From: Parasutterella secunda
GTDB taxonomy: Bacteria; Pseudomonadota; Gammaproteobacteria; Burkholderiales; Burkholderiaceae_F
Assembly (NCBI RefSeq): GCF_016901835.1
Contig: NZ_JACJKX010000003.1
Coordinates: 1-64,000, forward strand
Direction of reading: 5' to 3'
DNA length: 64,000 nt
Shown here: piece after piece, positions 35,570 to 45,260 of the stretch
How the letters are laid out: every line of letters starts with the position of its first letter
How positions within the stretch are numbered: position 1 is the first letter of the stretch
The notes under the pieces: generated by a model
Database searches by the model: none
Seen by the model: only the letters and a program-made list of their open reading frames with translations
What the model was told of the DNA's origin: nothing
Position numbers and translations under genes: made by a program

Positions 35570-37052
35570 CACAGCGATCACGTCAAAACGTTCCATATCT
35601 ACGCTATCGCTTCAGACGGTGCAGACAAAAATTTTGAAAGCACTGCGTGAAGCGATCCAAGAGGCGCGCGGCAGCGACCAAGGCAATCTTTTTAACGCTG
35701 CCGCCCACACCGATCGTAAAGTCCGAATCATCGTGGGTTTTTCGGGCGGCAGAGATTCTGTTGCACTTTTAAAAGCCCTCTGTGTTCTCAAAGATAAGAA
35801 AAACAGCCCTATCGAGGCGCTTCAAGCTGTGCATGTGCATCATGCAATCAGCCCCAATGCCAACAAATGGGCTCGCTTTTGCCGCCGTATGGCCGAAGAG
35901 CTTGAAGTAGACTTTAAGGTCGCTTACGTTCGGGTTAAAAATACGGGAGAAGGCGTTGAAGCAGCGGCTCGTCAGGCTCGCTATGACGCCATCTTTAAAG
36001 CAGCTCACGCGTTTAACGCTGACATGGTGATGACGGCGCACCATCAGGATGATCGTCTGGAGACGTTCCTGATTCAATGGATGAGGGGCTCCGGTGTGGA
36101 CGGTCTGGCCACTTTCCCTGTTACTCGCGATGTGCAGGGTACTAAGCTCGTACGTCCTCTGATGGGATTGCCCCGAGAGCTTTTGGAGCGTTATTTGGAA
36201 TTGACGGAACTTACCTGGGTCGAAGATGAAAGTAACGCTGATACGGCTTATTTGCGCAACGCCATTCGTCACGAAATATTGCCCGTGATGCACAAGATTC
36301 GTCCGGGCTTTAAAGAAGCCGCGGCCCGCTCGGTGGAACTGGTTGCACAAAGCGCACAGGTGCTCCGTGAGGTGACGCAGGAAGATTTAAAGAAAGCTCA
36401 GGATTCGGAGCGCGGTCTGAGTATCGATTATCTTTTGGCTTTGTCTGAAGCCCGTCAGGCGCTTGTCCTGAGAGCCTGGATTGAAAGTTTCGGTTTGATG
36501 CCACCGACTAAGGCAAAACTTGATGACTTACTCAAACAGGTTCGCATGAGCGGCCATGACACCAAACTTGCCGTTAAGGTCGGGGGTAATTTACAGGTCA
36601 GGCGTCATGGGTTAAAGCTTCTGATGCGTGAAGTGGCGCAGACCAAAAAAGACAAAACGCGCTTTGAAACGCTCGTTTGGCATGGAGCCGGCTGCTATTC
36701 TCTGCCATCTTGGGCTGGGGAGCTGGTGATTACTGAAGTTGAAGGTGACGGCACGGGTATTGGTGAAGGGTACTTTGAAAACCGTGTGCTTGAGGCCCGC
36801 CCCCGTCAGGGCGGTGAAAAGCTTAAGCTTTACAAAAATCGCCCGAGAAAACACTTAAAGGACCTTTATCAGAAAGCAGGGATTGCCGAGTTTGATAGGC
36901 CCAATCTTCCGCTTTTGTGGAGTGGAGAAGAGCTTTTATTTGCGGCCGGTCTCGGTATGGATGTTCGATATGAAACGGATAATCCTGAGGTCAAACGTTA
37001 CCGTATTGAGTGGAAGCCAGATGCGACGTTGCTCACCATGATGCAGGACTGA
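35547..37052 (+). CDS. tilS: tRNA(Ile)-lysidine synthetase
   Basis: Modifies C34 of the CAU-anticodon tRNA-Ile to lysidine so that it reads AUA. The PP-loop signature SGGRDS is at 66-71 ([11 protein letters not shown]), and [22 protein letters not shown] is the conserved core, with the C-terminal TilS domain near [19 protein letters not shown]. It has 501 residues, including about 60 N-terminal residues before the P-loop. The start is uncertain: ATG at 35547 overlaps accA by 23 bases, GTG at 35562 overlaps by 8. Confidence 0.94.
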   Translation: MPTRRVNNTAITSKRSISTLSLQTVQTKILKALREAIQEARGSDQGNLFNAAAHTDRKVRIIVGFSGGRDSVALLKALCVLKDKKNSPIEALQAVHVHHAISPNANKWARFCRRMAEELEVDFKVAYVRVKNTGEGVEAAARQARYDAIFKAAHAFNADMVMTAHHQDDRLETFLIQWMRGSGVDGLATFPVTRDVQGTKLVRPLMGLPRELLERYLELTELTWVEDESNADTAYLRNAIRHEILPVMHKIRPGFKEAAARSVELVAQSAQVLREVTQEDLKKAQDSERGLSIDYLLALSEARQALVLRAWIESFGLMPPTKAKLDDLLKQVRMSGHDTKLAVKVGGNLQVRRHGLKLLMREVAQTKKDKTRFETLVWHGAGCYSLPSWAGELVITEVEGDGTGIGEGYFENRVLEARPRQGGEKLKLYKNRPRKHLKDLYQKAGIAEFDRPNLPLLWSGEELLFAAGLGMDVRYETDNPEVKRYRIEWKPDATLLTMMQD

Positions 37053-37076
37053 AATCTCCAAGCAGCTCAATTGCTG

Positions 37077-37116
37077 AAAAAAATTGCCCGGTTCTTGAAA
37101 ATTCAGAGCCGGGCAA
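37077..37116 (-). terminator. Bidirectional terminator between tilS and the convergent amidohydrolase
   Basis: TTGCCCGGTTCT (37084-37095) pairs with AGAGCCGGGCAA (37105-37116) with one wobble. On the minus strand it is followed by TTTTTTT; on the plus strand by CATTTTCTT. It can serve both genes. Confidence 0.82.
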
Positions 37117-37137
37117 CATTTTCTTGGGACTAGCGGA

Positions 37138-38241
37138 TTAGCCCAAATACTTCAAAGCAAACGCAACCATGACCTTCACGCCGTTAATGAGCGAGGCGGG
37201 ATTCATGTGCATATCGGGGTGATGAAGGCCGGGCGTTGCACCGGTACCCACACCGATATAAGCCGTACGAAGAGACGGTTTTTTGATCTTGAAGAAGTGG
37301 AAGTCTTCTCCGCCGCCGATACTGGTGGCGCGAAGTTTGTCAGCCCCCAACGTTTCAGCAATGCAATCGCTCATTTCTTTGACGAGTTCATCGTCGTACT
37401 CACAAGCAGGGATCACATCGCCTAAGAGCTTCATCGTGGCTTTGCCACCGAAGGCAGCCGCGGTGCTTTGGGCGCTGCGTTCGAGCTTTTCAAGCATATC
37501 CTTCATCAAGGGATTGGTTTCGGCACGCACGTCATACATGCAGTAGCCCTTATCAGGAATGACGTTGACGGCTGCACCGCCCACTTCAATCTTCGTGCAC
37601 TTCATCGACCAGGTAAGAGTCGGGGCAAACTTCAAAAGGCCCGCATTTTGAACAATGGCAGCAAGCATTTCTGCACAGTTAACGCCAAGATGCGGACGAG
37701 AGGCGTGAGAGGCCAAGCCTTCCACATCGATACGAACGAAAATACTTGCCGAATGCATGAGGGTTGCCGCGACCGTTCCGTCAGGAATATCCGAGCTCGG
37801 GCGAATGTGCAGGCCCAAGGCGATATCCACATCGTCTAAAACGCCGTCTTCAATGACCGACAGGGCACCTTTTAAGGTTTCTTCGCCGGGTTGAAAGAGA
37901 AGTTTTAAAGTACCGCGCTTGATTTTGCCCTTGAGGCGTGAAGCAATGGCCAAGAGCATGGCACAGTGAGAATCGTGTCCGCAGGCATGAATCACCTTGT
38001 CTTCGCCGTTAATTTTGAAGGGCAGGGCGTCCATGTCGGCACGAATCATTACGCACGGTCCTTTTTCACCGCCTTTTTCAACAGCGACCACACCGGTTTT
38101 GCCGACGCCGGTTGTGACTTCATAGCCCATTTCCTTAAGTTTTTGGGCGATATAAGCACTGGTTTTAAATTCTTGAAAACCCAATTCCGGGGTTTTGTGA
38201 AGATCGTTGTACAGTTCGACAACATCGAGCTCTTGAGCCAT
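37138..38241 (-). CDS. M20D-family amidohydrolase (N-acyl-amino acid / hippurate hydrolase type)
   Basis: A 367-residue metal-dependent hydrolase. Motifs: HKTPELGFQEFKT, IRADMDALPF, HACGHDSHCAMLL (metal-binding cysteine and histidines), LLFQPGEET (catalytic glutamate pair) and GGGEDFHFF. The family cleaves N-acyl or indole-acyl amino acids and aminobenzoyl-glutamate; the exact substrate is unknown. AGGAG precedes the ATG. Monocistronic. Confidence 0.93.
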   Translation of the reverse strand: MAQELDVVELYNDLHKTPELGFQEFKTSAYIAQKLKEMGYEVTTGVGKTGVVAVEKGGEKGPCVMIRADMDALPFKINGEDKVIHACGHDSHCAMLLAIASRLKGKIKRGTLKLLFQPGEETLKGALSVIEDGVLDDVDIALGLHIRPSSDIPDGTVAATLMHSASIFVRIDVEGLASHASRPHLGVNCAEMLAAIVQNAGLLKFAPTLTWSMKCTKIEVGGAAVNVIPDKGYCMYDVRAETNPLMKDMLEKLERSAQSTAAAFGGKATMKLLGDVIPACEYDDELVKEMSDCIAETLGADKLRATSIGGGEDFHFFKIKKPSLRTAYIGVGTGATPGLHHPDMHMNPASLINGVKVMVAFALKYLG

Positions 38242-38327
38242 GGGTTTCTCCTGCTAATAAGATGAATGATCTGTTTAATTTAAGCAAGACCGGACAGAAA
38301 AACAATAAGGCGAATTAGCTAGAAACG

Positions 38328-38358
38328 AAAAAGGGGAAGCTTTTTTGAGCTTCCCCTC
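38328..38358 (-). terminator. Terminator after tRNA-Arg copy 1
   Basis: GAGGGGAAGC pairs with GCTTCCCCTT on the minus strand around a short A-rich loop, followed by TTTTCG. The same hairpin with the same loop follows the second tRNA-Arg copy at 47695-47727. Confidence 0.88.
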
Positions 38359-38363
38359 GAATT

Positions 38364-38440
38364 TGGTGCGCCGGGTAGGATTCGAACCCGCGACCCCCTG
38401 GTTCGTAGCCAGGTACTCTATCCAACTGAGCTACCGGCGC
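38364..38440 (-). tRNA. tRNA-Arg (anticodon ACG), copy 1
   Basis: Cloverleaf readable on the minus strand: acceptor GCGCCGG/CCGGCGC, D-arm AGCTCAGTTGGATAGAG, anticodon stem CCTGG/CCAGG with loop CTACGAA, T-arm GCGGGTTCGAATCCTAC, encoded CCA. Anticodon ACG (read as ICG after deamination) decodes CGU, CGC and CGA. An identical copy lies at 47734-47810. Confidence 0.97.
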
Positions 38441-38488
38441 GTGGACTGGTATTATGCACACTTTTTATTGAACATGCAATAGTATCGG

Positions 38489-39856
38489 TTAATTTTTTTT
38501 GGTGTTTCCTAATTCCTGCATTTGCTCAAGTGTTAAAGCTTTTATTGAGAGTTTATACGATTGCAATTTAGAGTTGAATCGCAGGAAATTTTCAGCTTTT
38601 TGAGCTAAAAGATGCTCATTAACCTTACTCTTTTGGCGTTTGACCTCGACTATTTCGATTTTTTTCTCCAAACTGTTAAGTGCAACCAGATCAATTTCGT
38701 TTTCTCCTTTTTTATCCCACCATGTGCCTACCTCAGTCCATTGACCGGAATATGAATATTGTTTCCTAAACCAGGATTCTAAACATCGACCGGAAAAGGT
38801 CTCAAAGTCTTTTTTGCAGAGTTTTTGCATTAATGACCACTGCTGACTTTCGGCTAAATTTTTCATGACAGGTGTGTCAATGAAACGGAACCAAAAACGG
38901 AAATATTCGTCAGAAACGCTATAGCGTACATTTCTTGATGAAATTGACCTAAGCGGATAAACGCGTTTAATCAGGTTGTATTGACCTTCCAGACGGTTCA
39001 AGTAAGGGCCGATTTGTCCCGGTATCACGTTCTGCAATTCGCTCCATTTGCTTAGGCCGGATGCGATGGCTCGCAACAGAGAATAATAGATTGAAGACTC
39101 GATTCGGAATTCATTAGCCAATACGACATCGCCGTCGCTACGAAAGGCTGAACCTGACGGAGAGAAAACAAAATTGAGCATATCATTTTGCTTGAACGAG
39201 CCGATAGAACTCAATATTTCAACATATCGAGCGACTCCTCCGGTGAGTGCGAACAAAGCCAATAGATCCTCCGACTTTCCTTTTGGATAAATGTCTTGAA
39301 AAATTTCTGTTAAAACATTTGGAGAAAATGGCTCAACAGTCAAGCTCAGATCCATTCTCCCATACAGCGGTTCGCTGATCGAGCCAAAAATATGCTTTAA
39401 GGCTGAAGTAACTGAACAGCTCATAATCAGCATCAGTTTGGAGGAATTTTTATTCAAGTCCCATATTTGCTGTAATTCTGACCAAAACGACTCGTTAATA
39501 AAATCAAGTTCCTGACATTCGTCGATAACTAAGATGATCGGCTGATCCACACTTTTTTGCATCACAAAGCGAATGACAGAGGTCAGTTTCAGACGAGCGG
39601 GCCCATCATCTTCAGTCAAATTAAATTGCTGCCGAACTTGTGATAACCATTCGCTGGCCAATTCCTGTTCGGAATATTTTCGTTGAACAAAAAAGTACAG
39701 ATAGGGCAGACCGCTTTGTTGGCAAGCTTTTAAGATGAGTGTGGTCTTCCCAACTCTTCTTCGTCCCGTAATAACAGCCAATCGGGAACCGGAGGTGAGG
39801 TTCGAAAATTCCGATTCAAATGTTTTCAGTTCTTCTGTTCGTCCATAAAATTTCAT
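38489..39856 (-). CDS. AAA ATPase with C-terminal DUF234/PD-(D/E)XK-like domain
   Basis: A 455-residue protein of the archaeal-type ATPase family. P-loop TGRRRVGKTTLIL near 30-42, Walker B ILVIDECQELDF. The C-terminal domain has FRFWFRFIDTP and the nuclease-like core GENEIDLVALNS...IEIVEVKRQ, with D and E-x-K in the PD-(D/E)XK pattern. Family function is unknown; members are patchy between strains and behave like accessory genes. The upstream region has tandem 15-bp repeats. It sits directly after a tRNA gene, a common site for acquired DNA, but no integrase is present here. Confidence 0.85.
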   Translation of the reverse strand: MKFYGRTEELKTFESEFSNLTSGSRLAVITGRRRVGKTTLILKACQQSGLPYLYFFVQRKYSEQELASEWLSQVRQQFNLTEDDGPARLKLTSVIRFVMQKSVDQPIILVIDECQELDFINESFWSELQQIWDLNKNSSKLMLIMSCSVTSALKHIFGSISEPLYGRMDLSLTVEPFSPNVLTEIFQDIYPKGKSEDLLALFALTGGVARYVEILSSIGSFKQNDMLNFVFSPSGSAFRSDGDVVLANEFRIESSIYYSLLRAIASGLSKWSELQNVIPGQIGPYLNRLEGQYNLIKRVYPLRSISSRNVRYSVSDEYFRFWFRFIDTPVMKNLAESQQWSLMQKLCKKDFETFSGRCLESWFRKQYSYSGQWTEVGTWWDKKGENEIDLVALNSLEKKIEIVEVKRQKSKVNEHLLAQKAENFLRFNSKLQSYKLSIKALTLEQMQELGNTKKN

Positions 39857-39872
39857 ACGTACCTTGAACCGT

Positions 39873-39902
39873 CAGATATTGTACTGTCAGTAATTGTACT
39901 GT
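39873..39902. repeat. Tandem 15-bp repeats upstream of the AAA/DUF234 gene
   Basis: Two adjacent 15-base units, CAGATATTGTACTGT and CAGTAATTGTACTGT, with a third degenerate unit toward the gene. They differ at only two positions and lie 17 bases before the ATG. The spacing suggests an operator or a small replication-slippage array. Confidence 0.55.
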
Positions 39903-39974
39903 TATTTGTTGTATTATCAGGTTCTGGAGAAAATTTGTTTTCCAGGGATGATATTTTCAAAGAGATCTGTTAAT

Positions 39975-40766
39975 TCAGTTCTTAAGCGATTGAAGAACTT
40001 TTTTTGAAATAACCCTGACTAAAAATCGGGGAGCAATCTGCGCAGTCAATACCAGAATCTTATTGATCCAACCGTAAGTGACAACGGTTTTGTTGGTAAA
40101 CATGGCTTGGAGACCGCACTGGGCAACCGCTCGGGCAGGTGTAAAAGCAAACTCAAAATGATTGTTATCGGCTACACCGGCTCGTTGCCAGAAGCCGGTT
40201 TTGACGGGGCCGGGACAAAGAACTGTGACATGCACACCGCTCGTTTTAAGTTCTTCATGCAACGCTTCAGAAAAACTCAAAACGTAGGATTTGCTGGCAG
40301 CATAAATGCCAAGAGAGGGACACGGCATAAATGCAGCAATCGAGGCAACATTGAGAATATAGCCCGAGCCTCTTGCTTTCATTTCTTTGGCAATCGCTAG
40401 GGTGAGTGCGGTCAGAGTTCGGATATTGAGGTCAATAAGGTTGATGTTTTCGGACGTGTCCTGATCAAGTGTGTCACCAAAAAGACCGAAGCCGGCATTA
40501 TTGATCAGCACTTCAAGTTTGATGCCGTTTTCGTTGAGCGTTTTAATGAGATTGGCCAGACAAACGGGGTCGGTGAGGTCGCCCGCTAAAGCCATCTCGA
40601 CCTGTTTAATCTCTTCGCGAATTTGCGCTAACTTTTCAGTATTCATTCCGGTGACGATCAGACGATAGCCACGGGCGGCCAAAAGTTTGCAAAATTCAAG
40701 TCCAAGACCACCCGTAGCACCGGTAATGAGGGCCCAATGCTCTTGATTGATATCGTTTAACGGCAT
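39975..40766 (-). CDS. Short-chain dehydrogenase/reductase (SDR)
   Basis: A 263-residue NAD(P)-dependent oxidoreductase. Cofactor motif TGATGGLG near 15-22, structural NNAG near 89-92, catalytic serine in NVASIAAF and YxxxK in YAASKSY. It resembles the DltE/YqjQ-like classical SDRs. The substrate cannot be inferred. It overlaps the upstream lipoprotein gene by 10 bases, so the two are translated from one message. Confidence 0.92.
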   Translation of the reverse strand: MPLNDINQEHWALITGATGGLGLEFCKLLAARGYRLIVTGMNTEKLAQIREEIKQVEMALAGDLTDPVCLANLIKTLNENGIKLEVLINNAGFGLFGDTLDQDTSENINLIDLNIRTLTALTLAIAKEMKARGSGYILNVASIAAFMPCPSLGIYAASKSYVLSFSEALHEELKTSGVHVTVLCPGPVKTGFWQRAGVADNNHFEFAFTPARAVAQCGLQAMFTNKTVVTYGWINKILVLTAQIAPRFLVRVISKKVLQSLKN

Positions 40767-41440
40767 ACGTCCGTGACCTCAGGTAACTCCACCACCTTAA
40801 CGGTACCGTCTTGTGTGTAGAGATTATCAATGGCCGACTGAACCATGTAGGGCAAAATGTCATCAATGCGGTTGCAACCGGCCTCATTTCGTACGACTGC
40901 ACTGAAAACAGAAGTGGCTTTAGAACCCTTCATTTCATAGAGTTTCAGTACCAGCTCGCGCATATATAACTGCTCCGGATAGGCTCGTGTGACAAAGCCC
41001 ATCTGAGGACCGAAGTAGGGACCGCCGTGCCAACCATGATGGTGGTAGCGACCCCAACCGTATCCTCCGCCGATAACAGTCACCGGCACGTTCTCTGTTC
41101 TTTGAATAATACGTGACGGTTTAACAGACCAATCCACACTCAGACGGTATTTTTCACCGCTTCCGCGGCTGACGGTTTCCAGATGAGCGGCATCAAGAAG
41201 GCTCTCCAGACTTCCGACAACGGAAGAATAGACCGGATCATTTTTCTTGGATGAGACGGCAGGCATGATGGCAATTTTGTCTCCCCAATCAGGCATCGCA
41301 TGAAGCCCCGGGTTGAGATCCGGTGTCATGGAAAGCTTGGAGGAAATCGCCACATTGGTTTTGACGGTGGGCGCGGCGCACCCGGAAACCGCAACGAATG
41401 CGGCAGCGATGAGAGCGACTTTGAAAAATTTGCGCAACAC
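40757..41440 (-). CDS. Lipoprotein, DUF4136-like
   Basis: A 227-residue protein with a lipobox VAVSGC (cysteine near residue 21). A glycine/histidine-rich patch GWGRYHHHGWHGGPYFGP follows a beta-rich N-terminal half. The layout recalls the DUF4136 family of small outer-membrane-associated lipoproteins, but I hold that loosely. The His-rich patch could bind metal. It precedes and overlaps the SDR gene. Confidence 0.8.
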   Translation of the reverse strand: MLRKFFKVALIAAAFVAVSGCAAPTVKTNVAISSKLSMTPDLNPGLHAMPDWGDKIAIMPAVSSKKNDPVYSSVVGSLESLLDAAHLETVSRGSGEKYRLSVDWSVKPSRIIQRTENVPVTVIGGGYGWGRYHHHGWHGGPYFGPQMGFVTRAYPEQLYMRELVLKLYEMKGSKATSVFSAVVRNEAGCNRIDDILPYMVQSAIDNLYTQDGTVKVVELPEVTDVCR

Positions 41441-41495
41441 TTTAAAACCCCGGTTAACTGCCTATGGTGCTTTAATTCTAGTCGAGGACTCTTCG

Positions 41496-42272
41496 TTAAG
41501 AAAAGCGGCAAAGCTCGGGTTTTGTGTCAGAAAATGTCAGGTAACCGCCCCGATAAGCATTGGAGGCTCTGAAGTCCCAGTCGGGGAGTACAAAGCGCGA
41601 GAGTTTTTCATCAATCGGATATACGCCCGGCCGATGCGTGTGACCGTGAATAACCAAGTCACAGCCCAAGCGCAAACACTCATTTTTAACGGTTGAGTTA
41701 TCCACATCCATTAAAAGAGCATCCTTTTTCACCTTGCTGACTTTCGAGCGGGCTCGGGCGTTGTGGGCAATGTCAAGACGCTTACTCAAGGGGAGTCTTA
41801 AAACCATCCACTGCCACCAAAAACTTCTGACTTTTCGCCGCACTTTCTGATAATCCTGATCATTAATGCACCAGATGTCTCCGTGCGATAAAAGCACTTT
41901 CTTGTTACCGATTTGAGCAGTCGTGGGATCCGATAGCAGCGTGGCACCGAGCCGCTTAGCGAGCCTTTTTCCCATCATGAAGTCGCGATTGCCGTGCATG
42001 ATGAAAAGGGCGTGACTGAGGGCGAACTGTTTTAACGGTTCAAGAATTGAAGCGGCACTGTCCCAGGCATCGTCTCCGACCCAGTAGTCAAAAAAGTCAC
42101 CGAGAATCACGAGTTCTTTATGCTTATCGGCCACTTCATTGAGAAAACGCGAAAAAAACGCTGCATGAGCACTGACTTCGGTATTGAGGTGCAGATCGGA
42201 AATGAGGCACGGATCGGAAAGGGTGATCCGATCGGTTTGCGTTTCTATCGTAGGGCAGGAAAAAAGCGACAT
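41496..42272 (-). CDS. lpxH: UDP-2,3-diacylglucosamine diphosphatase
   Basis: Hydrolyses UDP-2,3-diacylglucosamine to lipid X in lipid A synthesis. Calcineurin-like phosphoesterase of 258 residues with all metal motifs: LISDLHLN, LGDFFDYWVGDDAW, MHGNRDFMMG, LSHGDIW and HGHTHRPG. The LpxH-specific insertion region contains the Arg-rich KVRRKVRSFWWQW. Peripheral on the inner membrane. It starts about 95 bases from the pepT-side terminator and is probably its own transcript. Confidence 0.95.
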   Translation of the reverse strand: MSLFSCPTIETQTDRITLSDPCLISDLHLNTEVSAHAAFFSRFLNEVADKHKELVILGDFFDYWVGDDAWDSAASILEPLKQFALSHALFIMHGNRDFMMGKRLAKRLGATLLSDPTTAQIGNKKVLLSHGDIWCINDQDYQKVRRKVRSFWWQWMVLRLPLSKRLDIAHNARARSKVSKVKKDALLMDVDNSTVKNECLRLGCDLVIHGHTHRPGVYPIDEKLSRFVLPDWDFRASNAYRGGYLTFSDTKPELCRFS

Positions 42273-42330
42273 CTTGAGGGTTAAATAAAAAGTCTATCCG
42301 TGCCATTGTAGCGAAAGATGCTAAAGACGA

Positions 42331-42365
42331 AAAAGCCGCTCAAAAGACTGAACTCTCAAGCGGCT
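42331..42365 (-). terminator. Intrinsic terminator after pepT
   Basis: AGCCGCT (42334-42340) pairs with AGCGGCT (42359-42365), and on the minus strand it is followed by TTTTTCG. It lies 23 bases beyond the pepT stop. Confidence 0.72.
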
Positions 42366-42387
42366 CTTGTCTTAAAGACTGATGAGC

Positions 42388-43674
42388 TTAGTCAAGCGTT
42401 TTGACTTCGGCAGACATCTTGCCGAGCATGATACCCAATTCCAGAGCGCGTTCAATGCCGGTGACCGACAGGCACTCAAAGATGCCGTGATAGTTCATGC
42501 CGCCCGTAAAGAGGTTCGGTGTGGGCAGACCGCGAGCCGACAAACGGGCACCGTCCGTGCCGCCGCGCACCGGTTTTTCATTGATTTCAACTCCGATGCG
42601 ACGATAGGCTTCACGGGCCAATTCGCACACAGCCGGATGCTTATCCAAATAGTTCTTGAGGTTGTGGTACTGAACCTTGATATCGGCCGTGACACGATTG
42701 CCCCAGACCTTATTCATTTCTTCGACCATCTTGCGCACGTAATTCATGCGTTCTTCGAAACGGAAGTTGTTGTGATCACGAATGAGCATCTTCAGATCCA
42801 CGCCGCGCACGGCACCGGTGATGCCCATCGGGTGGAAGAATCCTTCATGACCTTCGGTCTTTTCAGGGATGGATTCGGCAGGCAACCGGGAGATGAAGTC
42901 CATAGCCATACGAATGGCATTGACCATCTTGTTTTTGGCAGAGCCCGGGTGCGTGTTCAAGCCTTCAAAATGCACCTTCACCATGGCAGCGTTGAAGGTT
43001 TCGGTTTCAAAGCCGCCCAATTCATCACCGTCAAAGGTGTAGGCGTATTGAGCGCCGAAAGCGGGGATATCAAAGTTTTCTGTGCCGCGGCCCACTTCTT
43101 CATCAGGGGTGATCGCAAAGCAGAGCTTGGCATGGGGCACTTCGGGGTGTTCGACAAAATAACGGGCCGTTTCAACGATAATGGCGATACCGGCCTTGTC
43201 ATCGGCACCGAGAAGCGTCGTGCCGTCGGTGACGACGAGCTTTTCACCTGCATACTTAGCCACACCGGGGAAACGATCCATCGTCAAAACGATGTTCTTT
43301 TCAGCATTCAATACAATGTCGCCGCCCTTGTAATCGACTACTTGCCACTTGGCGGGTTCGCCCGAGGCTTCAGGAGAGGTGTCCATGTGAGCAATCAGAC
43401 CCATGGCAGGAGCATCTTCCAGACCGGCCGTGGCGGGCAGGTAAGCCATCACAATACCCTTGTCGGTCACTTTTACGTCCGTGAGGCCGACACTTTCAAA
43501 TTCAGCCTTCAGAAGTTGAGCGTAAGCGACTTGTGCTTCGGTAGAAGGAGCCGTCGTGCTGTTGGGATCAGACGTCGTATTGTATTGGGTGTAAGACAGG
43601 AAGCGCTGCAAAACCAGGGGAAGTTCAGCAAAGCTTTCCGCCGTGTAATTGCCGTAGTAGTTATGCTTTAACAT
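42388..43674 (-). CDS. pepT: Peptidase T (tripeptide aminopeptidase)
   Basis: M20B metallopeptidase of 428 residues releasing N-terminal residues from tripeptides. Motifs: MGLIAHMDTSPEASG, TTLLGADDKAGIA (bridging aspartate), FAITPDEEVGRG (catalytic glutamates), GLNTHPGSAKNKM, and the C-terminal NLFTGGMNYHG. In E. coli pepT is induced without oxygen, in keeping with an anaerobe. Divergent from the DcuC-type carrier gene; the 271 bases between them contain promoters for both. Confidence 0.97.
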   Translation of the reverse strand: MLKHNYYGNYTAESFAELPLVLQRFLSYTQYNTTSDPNSTTAPSTEAQVAYAQLLKAEFESVGLTDVKVTDKGIVMAYLPATAGLEDAPAMGLIAHMDTSPEASGEPAKWQVVDYKGGDIVLNAEKNIVLTMDRFPGVAKYAGEKLVVTDGTTLLGADDKAGIAIIVETARYFVEHPEVPHAKLCFAITPDEEVGRGTENFDIPAFGAQYAYTFDGDELGGFETETFNAAMVKVHFEGLNTHPGSAKNKMVNAIRMAMDFISRLPAESIPEKTEGHEGFFHPMGITGAVRGVDLKMLIRDHNNFRFEERMNYVRKMVEEMNKVWGNRVTADIKVQYHNLKNYLDKHPAVCELAREAYRRIGVEINEKPVRGGTDGARLSARGLPTPNLFTGGMNYHGIFECLSVTGIERALELGIMLGKMSAEVKTLD

Positions 43675-43837
43675 GGGAACACCTATTGAAAAAAGTTAAG
43701 CGTCCGTTCATGGGCGCCGATAAAATCACGCAAAATTCTAACGATCTCCTATTCTCTTCCTTTTATGAAAATAGGTACTTTTGCTTAATCTCAAATGTTT
43801 CCGAAATTTTGACGATGCTTAGGGGTTTTAACCTATT

Positions 43838-43865
43838 TTTACGACTAGTTACTTTTACCTATAAT
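43838..43865 (+). promoter_or_regulatory. Promoter of the DcuC-type transporter gene
   Basis: TTTACG (43838-43843), 16 bases, then a perfect TATAAT (43860-43865). It lies 80 bases before the translation start, leaving an untranslated leader of about 70 bases. Confidence 0.6.
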
Positions 43866-43945
43866 CGCCAAGACTTTTTGTCAAAACAGTTTGTCACCTC
43901 TTTCTATAGGGGTTGATCCGTTTTAATTACATTCCGGAGAACAAC

Positions 43946-45211
43946 ATGACTTGGACTATGTGGGCTGCTTTGATCGTGGTTGTGGGCACGGTCTGGGCTC
44001 TCATCAAGCGCTACGAAACCCGTTTAGTGCTTTTGACTTCCGGCTTGATCATGACCATCCTGTCTTTGGACCCGATGGCTGCCTTTGCGCAGTTTGACAA
44101 GTCGATGACCAACAATTCGCTCATCATCGTGATCTGCTCGTCGATGGGTTTTGCCGCGACGATGAACCTCACCAAGTGTGACTTGCACTTGGTGTCTTTG
44201 CTGACCAAGCCTTTAAATAAATTAGGGCTTTTGTTGTTGCCCTGCTGCATGATCGTGACGGGCATTACCTCTTTGGCCATTTCTTCCCTCTCGGGTATGT
44301 GCGCCGCTATCGGTCCGACGATCGTTGCTTTGATGATCCGTGCCGGTTTCCGTCCGGCCATGGCTGCTGCTACGGTGATCTGCTCGACGCTGCCGTCTTT
44401 CTGGTCGCCGGGTTCTTCTCACAACGGTTTCGTTGCCAAGCTCGCCGAATGGCCCGTGATGGACTTCATTACCTATACGGGTTTCCGCACGCTTTTGATT
44501 TCCGTCGTTTGTATTGTTTTCCTGACGATCGCCTGCTTGATCTTCGGTGACTTCAAAAAGGGTGGTTTCGAAAATGACGGCGTTCACAAGAGCAATGTTG
44601 AATTGCCTGAAAACCCGAACGTGCTCTGGGCTTTTGCCCCGTTGCTTCCGGTTGTGCTTTTGTTCGTCATCGCTTTCTGGTTCCCGGGTGTGAAGATGAG
44701 CGTGGCCACCGCCATGTTGTTCGGTTTCATCTATACCTTGATCGTTACGCGTTCTAACCCGACCGAATTGATCAAGAAGTTCTTCGACGGTATGGGCCAC
44801 GGCTACGGCAGCATCATCGGTTTGATCATCGCTGCCGGTGTGTTTGCCGCCGGTTTGCGCACCTGCGGTGTGATCGACGTCTTCGTGGAATACTTGAAGA
44901 ACTCTTCTGAAGTCGCCAAGCTCGGTGCCGCTATCGGTCCGATGGCTTTGGGTATTATGACGGGTTCCGGTGACGCCGCAGGCTTTGCTTTCAACGAAGC
45001 CGTGACGCCGCACGCTCCTGAATTCGGTATGACAATTCCTGACTTGGGTTACTTGGCCATTGTGTCGGCTACCTTAGGTCGTGTGTCTTCTCCGATTGCT
45101 GCCGGTGTGATCATCATTGCCGGTATTGCCAACGTCTCTCCGATTGAAGTGATTAAACGTTCGTTACCGGTGAACGCCGCCATTATGGTGTTCTTGTACT
45201 TCATCAGTTGA
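43946..45211 (+). CDS. DcuC-family anaerobic C4-dicarboxylate transporter
   Basis: A 421-residue membrane protein with about 11-12 helices. It matches the DcuC family of anaerobic fumarate/succinate carriers, with motifs such as LSGMCAAIGPTIVALMIRAGF, STLPSFWSPGSSHNGF and SGDAAGFAFNEAVTPHA. In anaerobes it would exchange external C4-dicarboxylates for succinate. The start at 43946 follows GGAGA; an in-frame start at 43913 has no ribosome site and adds a hydrophilic leader. Uses frequent optimal codons, suggesting high expression. Confidence 0.92.
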   Translation: MTWTMWAALIVVVGTVWALIKRYETRLVLLTSGLIMTILSLDPMAAFAQFDKSMTNNSLIIVICSSMGFAATMNLTKCDLHLVSLLTKPLNKLGLLLLPCCMIVTGITSLAISSLSGMCAAIGPTIVALMIRAGFRPAMAAATVICSTLPSFWSPGSSHNGFVAKLAEWPVMDFITYTGFRTLLISVVCIVFLTIACLIFGDFKKGGFENDGVHKSNVELPENPNVLWAFAPLLPVVLLFVIAFWFPGVKMSVATAMLFGFIYTLIVTRSNPTELIKKFFDGMGHGYGSIIGLIIAAGVFAAGLRTCGVIDVFVEYLKNSSEVAKLGAAIGPMALGIMTGSGDAAGFAFNEAVTPHAPEFGMTIPDLGYLAIVSATLGRVSSPIAAGVIIIAGIANVSPIEVIKRSLPVNAAIMVFLYFIS

Positions 45212-45260
45212 TGACTGACGTTTAAAGCAGACTTCAATGGTCTGCAATAAACCATCAATC

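Noticed and set aside
38328-38358. Could the repeated GGGGAAGC hairpin be an insertion-sequence end or REP element?
   Set aside because: Both copies lie directly behind tRNA-Arg with a T-run on the proper strand; no transposase or target duplication is present.
42382-43671. 429-codon plus-strand frame opposite pepT
   Set aside because: Antisense shadow of a clear peptidase T; no ribosome site and no family features.
43686-43916. 76-codon frame between pepT and the DcuC-type gene
   Set aside because: It contains the promoter TATAAT at 43860, has no ribosome site and looks like random translation of an AT-rich spacer.
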